A stretch of DNA of 64,000 nt, from contig BEHR01000013.1 of assembly GCA_002898555.1 (NCBI GenBank), positions 1 through 64,000 on the forward strand. The letters are read 5' to 3'. Under the pieces are notes generated by a model. It saw only the letters and a program-made list of their open reading frames with translations. It had not been told where the DNA came from and did not search any database. Of the stretch, positions 35,167 to 42,577 are shown piece after piece (positions within the stretch are counted from its first letter, which is position 1; every line of letters begins with the position of its first letter). Position numbers and translations under genes: made by a program. Origin of the DNA: a bacterium HR15. Lineage in GTDB: Bacteria; Armatimonadota; Fimbriimonadia; Fimbriimonadales; GBS-DC.

Positions 35167-36845
35167 ACCCATCCGCACAGATCGACGCCGTGCTCGCGAG
35201 CGATCTGCTTCGCCTTCTCATAGCCTGCGTGCGCATGGCGCATGATGGCGGTGCCGGGATCGTTTGTCAGCACACGCTCGATGCGCCATGCAGCCTCATC
35301 CGAACCGTCCGCCACGCACACCTGCCCCGCGTGCAGCGAGTAGCCCATGCCGACACCACCGCCGTGATGGAAGCTGACCCATGCTGCGCCCGATACAGCG
35401 TTCAGCGCGAAATTGAGCAGGGGCCAATCGGCAATTGCATCGGAGCCGTCAAGCATCGCTTCCGTCTCGCGATAAGGGCTGGCGACGCTGCCGCCGTCCA
35501 GATGGTCGCGCCCAATCACGATAGGTGCTTCCAGCTCGCCCCGTCGCACCATCTCATTAAAAAGCAGCCCTGCTTGAGCGCGTTCCCCATAACCCAGCCA
35601 GCAGATGCGGGCTGGCAGCCCCTGAAACTTGAACTTCTTTGTGCCCTTTGTGAGCCAACGGTGTAGCCCCTCATCCTCGGGGAATAGCTTCAGAATCGCC
35701 TCGTCCGTTTTGTAAATATCTTGAGGGTTGCCCGACAACGCGACCCAGCGGAAGGGGCCACGCCCCTCGCAGAACTGGTCGCGAATGAAGGCAGGCACGA
35801 ATCCTGGGTAGCTGAAAGCATCGGCAAAACCGCCCTCCTTCGCGAACGCGCGTAGGTTATTACCGTAATCAAAGGCAATCGCGCCCGCCCGCTGCATCTG
35901 TACAATTGCCTCGCAGTGTATTGCCATCGATTCGAGCGCACGCTTGCGCACGCCTTCGGGGTCGGTGCGACGCAGCGCCTCCAAATCCTCACCCGGCTTT
36001 AGCAGCGGTACATAGCCATACAGCGGGTCATGCGCACTGGTTTGGTCGGTCACCAGGTCGGGAATGAAGCCGAGTTTGACCATGCGGGGCAGCACATCGG
36101 CGGCGTTGCCAAGCAGCCCGATGGAGAGTGGCGCGCCCTTACGCTTCGCCTCCTCTGCCATACGCAGTGCGTCTTCCAGATTATCTGTCCAGGTGTCCAG
36201 GTAGTTCGTTTCGAGGCGTCGCTGGATGCGGTGGGGGTCTACTTCGACGATTATCGCGACGCCTTCGTTCAAAGTGATGGCTAAGGGTTGGGCGCCGCCC
36301 ATTCCACCCAGCCCGGCGGTGACGGTAATGGTGCCCTGCAGTGTGCCGCCAAAATGCTTCTTGGCAGCAGCGAGGAAGGTCTCGTAAGTGCCCTGAAGAA
36401 TGCCTTGTGTGCCGATATAAATCCAGCTGCCGGCGGTCATCTGCCCGAACATGATGAGCCCGGCGCGCTCCAACTCGTCGAACACCTCCCAAGTTGCCCA
36501 TTTGGGCACCAGGTTGGAGTTCGCGAGGATGACGCGCGGGGCGAGGGGATGGGTTTTGAACACGCCGACGGCGCGCCCAGACTGTACCAGCAGCGTCTCG
36601 TCGTTTTCGAGCCGTTCCAGCACCTGCAAGATGCGCTCCACATCGTCCCAGCTGCGGGCAGCTTTGCCCCGCCCACCATACACAATCAGTTCTTCGGGCT
36701 TTTCTGCCACTTCGGGGTCTAAGTTATTCAGCAGCATTCGCTTGGCGGCTTCCTGAATCCAGCCTTTAGCGGTCTTGTGTGGACCGCGCGGCGCGCGTGC
36801 TCTATGCCTCGTTGCGACCGTTCCTGCCTGCAGCATAGTCATCAC
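35163..36845 (-). CDS. hutU: Urocanate hydratase
   Basis: Second step of histidine degradation: urocanate to imidazolone propionate, with tightly bound NAD+. 560 aa, the expected size. Recognised by [59 protein letters not shown] (nucleotide-binding glycines), [14 protein letters not shown] and the C-terminal [15 protein letters not shown]. The exact start is uncertain: GTG 36845, ATG 36842 or the ATG encoding MLQAG are a few codons apart. hutH, hutI and hutG are not in the window. Divergent from the Uma2 gene. Confidence 0.94.
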   Translation of the reverse strand: MMTMLQAGTVATRHRARAPRGPHKTAKGWIQEAAKRMLLNNLDPEVAEKPEELIVYGGRGKAARSWDDVERILQVLERLENDETLLVQSGRAVGVFKTHPLAPRVILANSNLVPKWATWEVFDELERAGLIMFGQMTAGSWIYIGTQGILQGTYETFLAAAKKHFGGTLQGTITVTAGLGGMGGAQPLAITLNEGVAIIVEVDPHRIQRRLETNYLDTWTDNLEDALRMAEEAKRKGAPLSIGLLGNAADVLPRMVKLGFIPDLVTDQTSAHDPLYGYVPLLKPGEDLEALRRTDPEGVRKRALESMAIHCEAIVQMQRAGAIAFDYGNNLRAFAKEGGFADAFSYPGFVPAFIRDQFCEGRGPFRWVALSGNPQDIYKTDEAILKLFPEDEGLHRWLTKGTKKFKFQGLPARICWLGYGERAQAGLLFNEMVRRGELEAPIVIGRDHLDGGSVASPYRETEAMLDGSDAIADWPLLNFALNAVSGAAWVSFHHGGGVGMGYSLHAGQVCVADGSDEAAWRIERVLTNDPGTAIMRHAHAGYEKAKQIAREHGVDLCGWV

Positions 36846-36962
36846 CTACCGGGCACAGGGCGCGTCAGCTACCCCTTGCCTGCTATGGATTTTACCATAA
36901 AAAAACCTTCGGCAAGGCTTGCTCCAAGGCTCCTACGGAGTCGTCGGTGTTTTCCCAACTCG

Positions 36963-36995
36963 TTGGAAGATGCGTTCCAAGATTTCAGGTATACT
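36963..36995 (+). promoter_or_regulatory. Palindrome and -10 box upstream of the Uma2 gene
   Basis: TTGGAA-GATGCG-TTCCAA (36963-36980) covers the position where a -35 would lie; TATACT (36990-36995) follows, 17 nt before the ATG at 37013. The palindrome could be an operator. Confidence 0.45.
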
Positions 36996-37012
36996 CCAAA
37001 GGGTGAGGGAGT

Positions 37013-37996
37013 ATGCCTAAGACCATCGAGAAACCAGAAGCACCGCCACGCAAAAGAGGCACGAGGGCAGCTGCACCTATGCCGCCCCTGCCCCGAATCA
37101 AGCTGCTGGAAGGAGATGGTGAGCCGTTGGAAAGCGATTGGCATGTCGTGCAAATCCATCTGCTGGACGAACTGGTGCGCCAACTCTGGAGCGGACGCAC
37201 CGACTTTTTCTGCGGCGGCAATATGTTCATCTATTACAGCCTGAAGCAAGCTCGCAGCGTGCTTCGAGGAAAACCGCTCTACAAAGGTCCCGACTTTTTC
37301 GTGGTCAAAGAGGTGGATGGAACAAAGCCGCGCAAATACTGGGCGGTATGGGAGGAGGAGGGACGCTATCCGGATGTGATAGTGGAGCTGCTTTCTCCGA
37401 CCACTGCCAAGAAGGACAAGGAGGACAACTTGCGGTTGTATGCGCGCACTTTTCACACTTCGGAATATTTTTGGTACGATGTGGAGACGGGGGAGTTCGC
37501 GGGTTTTCGGTTGAATAACGGGGAGTATGTGCCGATTGAACCCAACGAGCGAGGTTGGCTCTGGAGTCGGGAGTTGGGTGCTTGGTTGGGCATTTGGGAG
37601 GGGGTTTATCAAGGGCGTCGCTACCCCTGGCTGCGCCTCTATGATGAGAACGGCGCCTTGGTGCCCACCGCGGCGGAAGCGGAGCGACAGCGGGCAGAGC
37701 AAGCCCTGCAACAAGCCGAAGCGGAGCGACAGCGGGCAGAGCAAGCCCTGCAACAAGCCGAAGCGGAGCGACAGCGGGCAGAGCAAGCCCTGCAACAAGC
37801 CGAAGCGGAGCGACAGCGGGCAGAGCAAGCCCTGCAACAAGCCGAAGCGGAGCGACAGCGGGCAGAGCAAGCCCTGCAACAAGCCGAAGCGGAGCGACAG
37901 CGGGCAGAGCAAGCCCTGCAACAAGCCGAAGCGGAGCGACAGCGGGCAGAGCGCCTCGCGCAGCGCCTGCGAGAACTGGGCTATGAGCCAGAGTAG
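37013..37996 (+). CDS. Uma2-family PD-(D/E)XK nuclease with repeat-built coiled-coil tail
   Basis: 327 aa. An N-terminal basic, Pro-rich tail of about 30 residues precedes the Uma2 (DUF820) domain at about 45-200. Active-site elements are GPDFFVVKEVDG, YPDVIVELLSPTTAKKDK and the later EYFWYDVETGEFAGFRL. Family members are fast-multiplying restriction-like nucleases of uncertain role. From about residue 221 the protein consists of six exact 14-residue repeats AEAERQRAEQALQQ plus a seventh truncated one, then RLAQRLRELGYEPE, giving a long heptad-based coiled coil. ATG 37013 follows a -10 box after 17 nt, and GGGTGAGGGA may act as the binding site. Confidence 0.82.
   Translation: MPKTIEKPEAPPRKRGTRAAAPMPPLPRIKLLEGDGEPLESDWHVVQIHLLDELVRQLWSGRTDFFCGGNMFIYYSLKQARSVLRGKPLYKGPDFFVVKEVDGTKPRKYWAVWEEEGRYPDVIVELLSPTTAKKDKEDNLRLYARTFHTSEYFWYDVETGEFAGFRLNNGEYVPIEPNERGWLWSRELGAWLGIWEGVYQGRRYPWLRLYDENGALVPTAAEAERQRAEQALQQAEAERQRAEQALQQAEAERQRAEQALQQAEAERQRAEQALQQAEAERQRAEQALQQAEAERQRAEQALQQAEAERQRAERLAQRLRELGYEPE
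37673..37954 (+). repeat. In-frame 42-bp tandem repeat array
   Basis: Six near-identical 42-nt units starting at 37673, 37715, 37757, 37799, 37841 and 37883, plus a partial seventh from 37925. The first differs only in GCG for GCC at its first codon. Near-absence of synonymous differences points to recent expansion or ongoing homogenisation. Confidence 0.93.
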
Positions 37997-38003
37997 ATGA
38001 GTT

Positions 38004-38516
38004 TCACCGCTGCACCGGCAAAGGCTGTGAGATATCCAGATGACCGCCGATGCTTTCCGTGGGTTTTCCTTCTATCAGAATCTGCACCTTCTGCACGGCG
38101 GGGAAGCTGGACGCGCTACGGGTGATGGCGTTAATCAGCGCGGCTTCGGTATCCGAGCCACCTTCAAAGTTCTGAACCAGCTCCGCTGAAAAATTGAGCT
38201 CCAGTGTATCGCCTTTTAGCTCGGCGTTGAGCAAGCGCGTGCCTTTGGGAAAGACTGGTGTCTGGTGAATAAGGTGTTCGAACGCTTCGCGATAAGCGTT
38301 TGCGCGGTTGCTAATGGCGACTGTTTTCGGCTCATAGCGCAGTTCGCCCTGATCGTTGATATGGGGGATATAGAGGCGGACCGTGGGCGGCAAGGGAGGG
38401 GGCGGAGCGGGGGTAGGGCGTGTCAGGCGTAGCCAAATGCCCACCCCCACGGCAGCAAGCGCGATCACGATGAAAAAGCCTCCCAGCAAGGTTTGCACGC
38501 GCCGTGCCTCACTCAC
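38004..38516 (-). CDS. GerMN-domain membrane-anchored protein
   Basis: 170 aa from the GTG at 38516. A membrane helix (TLLGGFFIVIALAAVGVGIW, about residues 8-27) is followed by a Pro-rich linker. A GerMN domain then spans about 50-165: VRLYIPHINDQGELRYE, ANAYREAFEHLI, KGTRLLNAELKGDTLELNFS and AVQKVQILIEGK. GerMN was named in spore germination proteins but is widespread in lipoproteins of non-spore formers. The start overlaps the last codons of the FHA gene (GTGAGTGA), so the two are translationally coupled. Confidence 0.8.
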   Translation of the reverse strand: MSEARRVQTLLGGFFIVIALAAVGVGIWLRLTRPTPAPPPPLPPTVRLYIPHINDQGELRYEPKTVAISNRANAYREAFEHLIHQTPVFPKGTRLLNAELKGDTLELNFSAELVQNFEGGSDTEAALINAITRSASSFPAVQKVQILIEGKPTESIGGHLDISQPLPVQR

Positions 38517-39435
38517 CGCTCTGCACCTCCACATCGGGATTGCCCTGTACATCGGGACTGTCAGACGAGTGAGATGTGTCCGACGGGGTAGGTTCTTCGG
38601 TGGGAGCTGATGCCCATTCCACGACAAACTGGCTCTTGCCCAGCGTCAGAATGGCACCCGGTTCCACAGGGGCTGGCAGGTTCGGTGTCAGACGTACCTC
38701 GCCAATAAAGGTGCCGTTCGTGCTGCCCAGATCGGTGATGCGCACCTCGTTGCCCACGATCTCGATGGTTGCGTGGCTGCCCGATACATAGGGATCGGGA
38801 ATCACAATATCGTTGTCCGTACGCCTGCCTATTTTCAGGGGGCGTGCATAGAGAGGGTAGCGCTGGCTGGGATCCTGTGGATTGACCAGGTACGCCAACG
38901 GTGGGGCGACCTCTTCTGCCACGACGGGCGTTTCGAAGCCTTCGGGCAGTTCAAGGGTCAGGGTAACACTACCCAATTGCAACTCTGCTTGCTGAGGCAG
39001 TGGCACACGCTGACCCGGCGACACAGATTGCCCATTTAGCCGTGTGCCGTTCGTGCTACCCAGGTCCTCCAGATAAGCAGTATTGCCCTCGATCACGATT
39101 CGGGCATGACGACGGCTGACCGTGCCATCATTCAGCAACACATCGCTGCTGGGATCGCGCCCGATCAAGTTTTCACCTGCCTTGAGCAAGAACTCGCGCC
39201 CGCTGGCATCGCGCAGCTTCGGGAACACGCCCTCGGCAGTGGGCGCTTCTGCAGGTATCTCACTCGTGAGCAGAAAGCCGCACTCGATGCAATACATCTC
39301 GCCAGGTGGGTTCATCTGCCCACAGATAGGGCACTGCGTCGGTGCGATTGCTTGCGTCGCGCTCGGCGCAGGCGTCATCTGAATCGTTGCCTGCGGCGCG
39401 TTGCTGCCCGTCAAGATCGTCGATTCCTCCTGCAT
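38509..39435 (-). CDS. Zinc-ribbon protein with two FHA domains
   Basis: 308 aa from the ATG at 39435, which sits 10 nt after a TATAAT box; the longer frame to 39726 has no support. Residues about 35-60 hold a zinc ribbon (CPICGQMNPPGEMYCIECG). FHA domain 1 (about 80-165) has LIGRDPSSDVLLND, VSRRHARI and LEDLGSTNGT; FHA domain 2 (about 195-280) has KIGRRTDNDIVIPD, VSGSHATI and ITDLGSTNGTFIG. FHA domains bind phosphothreonine peptides, so a Ser/Thr kinase partner is expected but none is in the window. Coupled to the GerMN gene. Confidence 0.88.
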   Translation of the reverse strand: MQEESTILTGSNAPQATIQMTPAPSATQAIAPTQCPICGQMNPPGEMYCIECGFLLTSEIPAEAPTAEGVFPKLRDASGREFLLKAGENLIGRDPSSDVLLNDGTVSRRHARIVIEGNTAYLEDLGSTNGTRLNGQSVSPGQRVPLPQQAELQLGSVTLTLELPEGFETPVVAEEVAPPLAYLVNPQDPSQRYPLYARPLKIGRRTDNDIVIPDPYVSGSHATIEIVGNEVRITDLGSTNGTFIGEVRLTPNLPAPVEPGAILTLGKSQFVVEWASAPTEEPTPSDTSHSSDSPDVQGNPDVEVQSGE

Positions 39436-39445
39436 AGCAACAGAG

Positions 39446-39451
39446 ATTATA
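39446..39451 (-). promoter_or_regulatory. -10 box TATAAT of the FHA gene
   Basis: Complement of 39446-39451, 10 nt before the ATG at 39435, leaving a leader of about 4 nt. No ribosome-binding site. Confidence 0.5.
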
Positions 39452-39575
39452 CTCCAAAAGAGGCAGCCATAGGGGTACACCTGTGTGTTTCCTCTACAGG
39501 GTTTGGAATTCGGGGAAGAGGTGGGCTTGCATGTGTACCCCTGTATTCCATGCACGGCTGATCTTTGAGCGAGGG

Positions 39576-39581
39576 TATACT
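39576..39581 (+). promoter_or_regulatory. -10 box giving a leaderless acyltransferase transcript
   Basis: TATACT ends exactly 6 nt before the GTG at 39588. Confidence 0.55.
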
Positions 39582-39587
39582 GGGGAT

Positions 39588-40481
39588 GTGCTTTGGAAGC
39601 GGATAGAGCGGGCGCTGGGTAGGTTCGGGTTGAAGCTGGCATGGCGAATTTTTCAGGCGTTGCCCCACGAGGTGGCCATTCGGCTGGGCGCAGCCGTTGG
39701 ATGGTTGGGGTACTATCTCTCGGCACGCTATCGGCGGGTGGCGATTGCTAACTTGGCGCGTGCCTTTCCCGAATGGAGCCGGGCGCGTGTGCGTGCCACT
39801 GCAAGACGCACCTTCCGCAATTTTGGAGTCGCGCTCGCAGAGTTCCTCAAAGCACCCTCCATGACGCGCGATCAACTGGAACAGCGCATCGAACTGGTAG
39901 GGCGCACCCATCTCGACACCGCCCTCCGCGAGGGGAAAGGCGTTCTGCTGCTGACGGGACACTTTGGCAACTGGGAGCTGATGGCACGCTATTTGGTGCT
40001 GCTGGGTTATCCGATTGCTGTGATTGCGCGACCGACGGAGGACCCGACGACCACCGAGCTGGTGACCATGCTGCGGGAGCGCAGTGGCTATCGGGTGTAT
40101 GCGCGAGGAAATGCGGCGCGTGCCGTGTTAAAAACGCTTCGTGCAAATGAAGCCGTCGGCATCTTACCTGATCAGAACGCGGGCGATGTGTTTATTGAGT
40201 TCTTTGGTCAAAAGGCGGGCTGCGTGGCGGGTCCCGCGATTTTTCACCTGCGCACGGGCGCACCTATCGTGCCGCTTTTCAATGTGCGCTTGCCAGGCGA
40301 CTATCACCGCATCGAGATTTTGCCTCCGATGCATTTCGAACCGACAGGCGATTTTCAGGCAGATGCTCAGCGCATTATGCAAGCATGGCACGATATTTTG
40401 GAAAGCTATGTACGCCGCTACCCGGATCAGTGGCTATGGCTGCATGACCGCTGGAGGTCAGCCCGCAAACGAGGAATGTAG
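39588..40481 (+). CDS. Lipid A acyltransferase, LpxL/HtrB family
   Basis: Adds a secondary acyl chain to lipid A precursors at the inner membrane. 297 aa from GTG 39588; the frame is open to 39483 but the promoter lies between. Motifs: N-terminal amphipathic start (LGRFGLKLAWRIFQAL), NLARAFPEW, the HX4E catalytic box LTGHFGNWELMARY, ILPDQNAGDVFIEFFGQKAG and PDQWLWLHDRWR. The length is normal. Together with the Lpt proteins it supports an LPS-containing outer membrane. No neighbouring lipid A genes. Confidence 0.87.
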   Translation: MLWKRIERALGRFGLKLAWRIFQALPHEVAIRLGAAVGWLGYYLSARYRRVAIANLARAFPEWSRARVRATARRTFRNFGVALAEFLKAPSMTRDQLEQRIELVGRTHLDTALREGKGVLLLTGHFGNWELMARYLVLLGYPIAVIARPTEDPTTTELVTMLRERSGYRVYARGNAARAVLKTLRANEAVGILPDQNAGDVFIEFFGQKAGCVAGPAIFHLRTGAPIVPLFNVRLPGDYHRIEILPPMHFEPTGDFQADAQRIMQAWHDILESYVRRYPDQWLWLHDRWRSARKRGM

Positions 40482-40511
40482 GGGGAGAGGCGGTTAGTAT
40501 TAAAGGTCGGT

Positions 40512-40594
40512 GTGCGCTGGCATCATCCCCTACACAGGCAGGTTCCTGCAACAAGACCCGCGGCTCGGTTCGCTCTACGCCCTGCTCACGCTGA
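40512..40594 (+). pseudogene. Possible RHS-repeat C-terminal scar
   Basis: One frame reads IIPYTGRFLQQDP, then LGSLYALLTLNAY. This is close to the conserved end of RHS core domains (Y-tGRFl-qDP...lNaY). There is no start or upstream homology, so at most a relic. Confidence 0.3.
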
Positions 40595-40768
40595 ATGCTT
40601 ACCAGAGGGTTATTCGCGGTCTATCTGCTTTTTGTGGGGTTGCCTGTTGGGCTGCTGGCGTTAGGGGGCTACTGGGCGCTTGGCATGCCCGGTCTTTTGC
40701 TGGGCGCACTGGCCGGTGTCCCCATTGGCTGGCTCTGGATGCGCCGAGCTTTGGGAAGGAGTAGATGA
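40595..40768 (+). CDS. Small two-helix membrane protein
   Basis: 57 aa, not recognised. Two hydrophobic segments, FAVYLLFVGLPVGLLALGGY and GMPGLLLGALAGVPIGWLW, are followed by a basic end MRRALGRSR, a topology with the C-terminus in the cytoplasm. No good ribosome-binding site (ACGCTGA precedes). The hydrophobic pattern and positive tail make it more convincing than the overlapping frames. No functional clue. Confidence 0.5.
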   Translation: MLTRGLFAVYLLFVGLPVGLLALGGYWALGMPGLLLGALAGVPIGWLWMRRALGRSR

Positions 40769-40946
40769 TATGCGAGGTTGTTGTAAATAGGCGAGTACAA
40801 CGCCCGAAACGCCGTGTCGGAATTCGTGGCTTCCCGCCGAATCGTTGGGAGGTTTTTGGGGCAGACACGCAGGTCTGCCCCTACAAGGTTGCGGGATGGG
40901 GTGTAGGGGCGGACCTGTGTGTGCGCCCTTATTTTCCCTGCACCAC
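40769..40946. repeat. Dispersed hairpin repeats upstream of the HAF gene
   Basis: Part of the gene-free 40769-41109. GGGGCAGAC-ACGCAG-GTCTGCCCC (40858-40881) is an inverted, uninterrupted copy of the repeat at 5399 and 854. A second degenerate copy (GTGTAGGGGCGGACC...GCGCCC) follows at about 40901-40930. Confidence 0.7.
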
Positions 40947-41002
40947 GAATTTTCGAACACCCTCTGAACCCCTTGACAAATGCCCCAGAAACTGGATATA
41001 AT
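40947..41002 (+). promoter_or_regulatory. Promoter with GAATTTTCGAACA box for the HAF gene
   Basis: GAATTTTCGAACA (40947-40959), TTGACA (40973-40978), an 18-nt spacer and TATAAT (40997-41002). Predicted leader of about 100 nt to the ATG at 41110. Confidence 0.82.
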
Positions 41003-41109
41003 ATGGGGTAGTGTTGTGGAAAGTCTAACTCTCACGCACGCAAAAAGCAGCAGGTGGCTGCAGCGTCGTCGCTGCGGGGAAGAGACAGACTGAAAGAGGA
41101 GTGGATACG

Positions 41110-42246
41110 ATGAAACTGTGGACATTTGCTTGTGTAGCAGTACGATTGGTGGCGCTGAGCGTTGGGCTTGGCGTGTACGTGAGAAGTGAGGCACAGAGTA
41201 TACGGTGGTTACCAGAAATAGGCCGCCCTTATGGGATCTCGCCAGATGGGCGTGTGGTAGTAGGCGTTGGTTCCAGAGGAGCTTGCCGCTGGACAGCAGA
41301 AACCGGTACTCAGTTTATCGTGAACCTCCCCCTTAGTGGCAGTAGTGAAGCTAGGAGTGTCTCCGCAGATGGCAGTGTAGTTGTTGGCACGGTTAATATA
41401 TACGACAACGGTTATTATCGGGAGCGTGGATTTGTTTGGCGGAACGGAGAGGTTACACTTCTTAATTTTCCCGTTAGCACCCAGACCAGGGCTTACGACG
41501 TGTCAGCAGATGGCTCAATTGTTGTTGGAGGTGCTGTTTTGCTGTCCTGGTCCGGGCAACCTGTCAGGCATGCATTTCGCTGGACAGCGGAGACGGGCAT
41601 GCAAGATCTTGGTCCTATTGGTTATGCTCGTGCTATCGCTGCAAATGGTAGAGTGATTGTCGCTGGTTCTGGACGATGGATCGACGGAGTGGGATATCAA
41701 GACATCGGGATAGAGGGGGTCGACACATCAGCAGATGGCAGTGTGATTATTAGCTACCGTGTTTATTGGACAGAATCGGGCGGTACACAAGGGATTGGTG
41801 GCGGCGGCGATGTGTATGGCATTTACGCTTATGGTCTATCTGGGGATGGAAGGGTAGTAGTAGGAGGAGCAATGAGAAATGCACAAGATTTTGCTTTCCG
41901 CTGGACCCCAGAGACAGGTATGGTTGATTTGAATATAATCTACGCAAGCTTACTGGGAGATGGCTCCAAATTATTAGCGGCTACGGCTGTCTCTCAAAAT
42001 GGTCGCTACATCGTAGGCTATGGAAGAAGACCTAATGGGTATGTAGAAGCGTTTCTTCTGGACACCTGTACGCACAGCGTGGATGTATATCAGGATGGTT
42101 GTGTGGATGATCTGGATGTCTTGACTGTTCTCTTTCGTTTTGGTGCGTCAGGTTCGAATGTTGGTCGCGCTGATGTGAACTGTGATGAGGTGGTAGACGA
42201 CGCGGACTTGCTGATGGTGTTGTTCAACTTTGGCAGCGGGTGTTAG
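41110..42246 (+). CDS. Secreted HAF-repeat protein with dockerin-like C-terminus
   Basis: 378 aa from the ATG at 41110, preceded by AAAGAGGAG; the GTG at 41101 overlaps that site. Signal peptide to about residue 29. Repeats of the HAF type: GISPDGRVVVGVG, SVSADGSVVVGTV, DVSADGSIVVGGA and ALSGDGRVVVGGA, each with an RWTAETG partner. This is a beta-propeller-like arrangement. The end (DVYQDGCVDDLDVLTVLFRF, then ADVNCDEVVDDADLLMVLFNF) is a pair of Ca-binding loops as in dockerin type I. Codon use is visibly more AT-rich than in neighbours (many GTA, TTA, AAT), so it may be recently acquired. Confidence 0.78.
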   Translation: MKLWTFACVAVRLVALSVGLGVYVRSEAQSIRWLPEIGRPYGISPDGRVVVGVGSRGACRWTAETGTQFIVNLPLSGSSEARSVSADGSVVVGTVNIYDNGYYRERGFVWRNGEVTLLNFPVSTQTRAYDVSADGSIVVGGAVLLSWSGQPVRHAFRWTAETGMQDLGPIGYARAIAANGRVIVAGSGRWIDGVGYQDIGIEGVDTSADGSVIISYRVYWTESGGTQGIGGGGDVYGIYAYGLSGDGRVVVGGAMRNAQDFAFRWTPETGMVDLNIIYASLLGDGSKLLAATAVSQNGRYIVGYGRRPNGYVEAFLLDTCTHSVDVYQDGCVDDLDVLTVLFRFGASGSNVGRADVNCDEVVDDADLLMVLFNFGSGC

Positions 42247-42280
42247 TCTCGGTTCTTTCTGCTTGTGGCGGTATACCCCC

Positions 42281-42358
42281 TCAGGTGCGTAGGTGTCTGG
42301 CATCGTCACGCAGAATTACTTCAAATTCCGCTTCATCCAGTAAAGAGGGGGTGTCCAT
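42281..42358 (-). CDS. Short ORF, 25 aa, unassigned
   Basis: Reads MDTPSLLDEAEFEVILRD then DARHLRT. Charged and helical. It lies just downstream of the methylase remnant on the same strand, in the gene-free stretch 42247-42577. No ribosome-binding site is visible. It may be another gene fragment rather than a functional peptide. Confidence 0.25.
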   Translation of the reverse strand: MDTPSLLDEAEFEVILRDDARHLRT

Positions 42359-42375
42359 ACCGACCTTCGCGCGTA

Positions 42376-42525
42376 TCACAGGGAGCAGCTGACCACCAGA
42401 TGGACCGATTGGTCAGCCACTTCCGCCATATTCTGGGCGTCGCCAAAAAGAACACGGTACTGGCAACGCCGAAGTGGTTCCGCAAGATTCGCCTGTCCTA
42501 CTGGGAGACCATCAGTATCGTGCAT
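42376..42525 (-). pseudogene. N-terminal remnant of a DNA (N4/N6) methyltransferase
   Basis: 49 codons: after a short leader it reads RVLFGDAQNMAEVADQSVHL then VV. This is the hallmark start of beta-class DNA methylases, in which 'GD-r-m--l-d-SVhLvvTSPPY' leads into the catalytic TSPPY. Here the frame breaks immediately before the catalytic motif (VVSCSL, stop). No downstream methylase sequence remains in any frame before the HAF gene. Probably a scar of a lost restriction-modification gene. Confidence 0.6.
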
Positions 42526-42577
42526 GGCGTTGCCTCATCTTTTTATGTCATGCCCTCTGTCGCGGCTTCTCGGGTCG

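Noticed and set aside
36869-37924. 351-codon minus-strand frame with LLQGLLCPLSLRFG repeats
   Set aside because: It is the antisense of the 42-bp repeat array in the Uma2 gene; the repeat exists because of the coding coiled coil.
37673-37954. CRISPR-like regular repeats
   Set aside because: Units are contiguous without spacers and in frame with a coiled coil.
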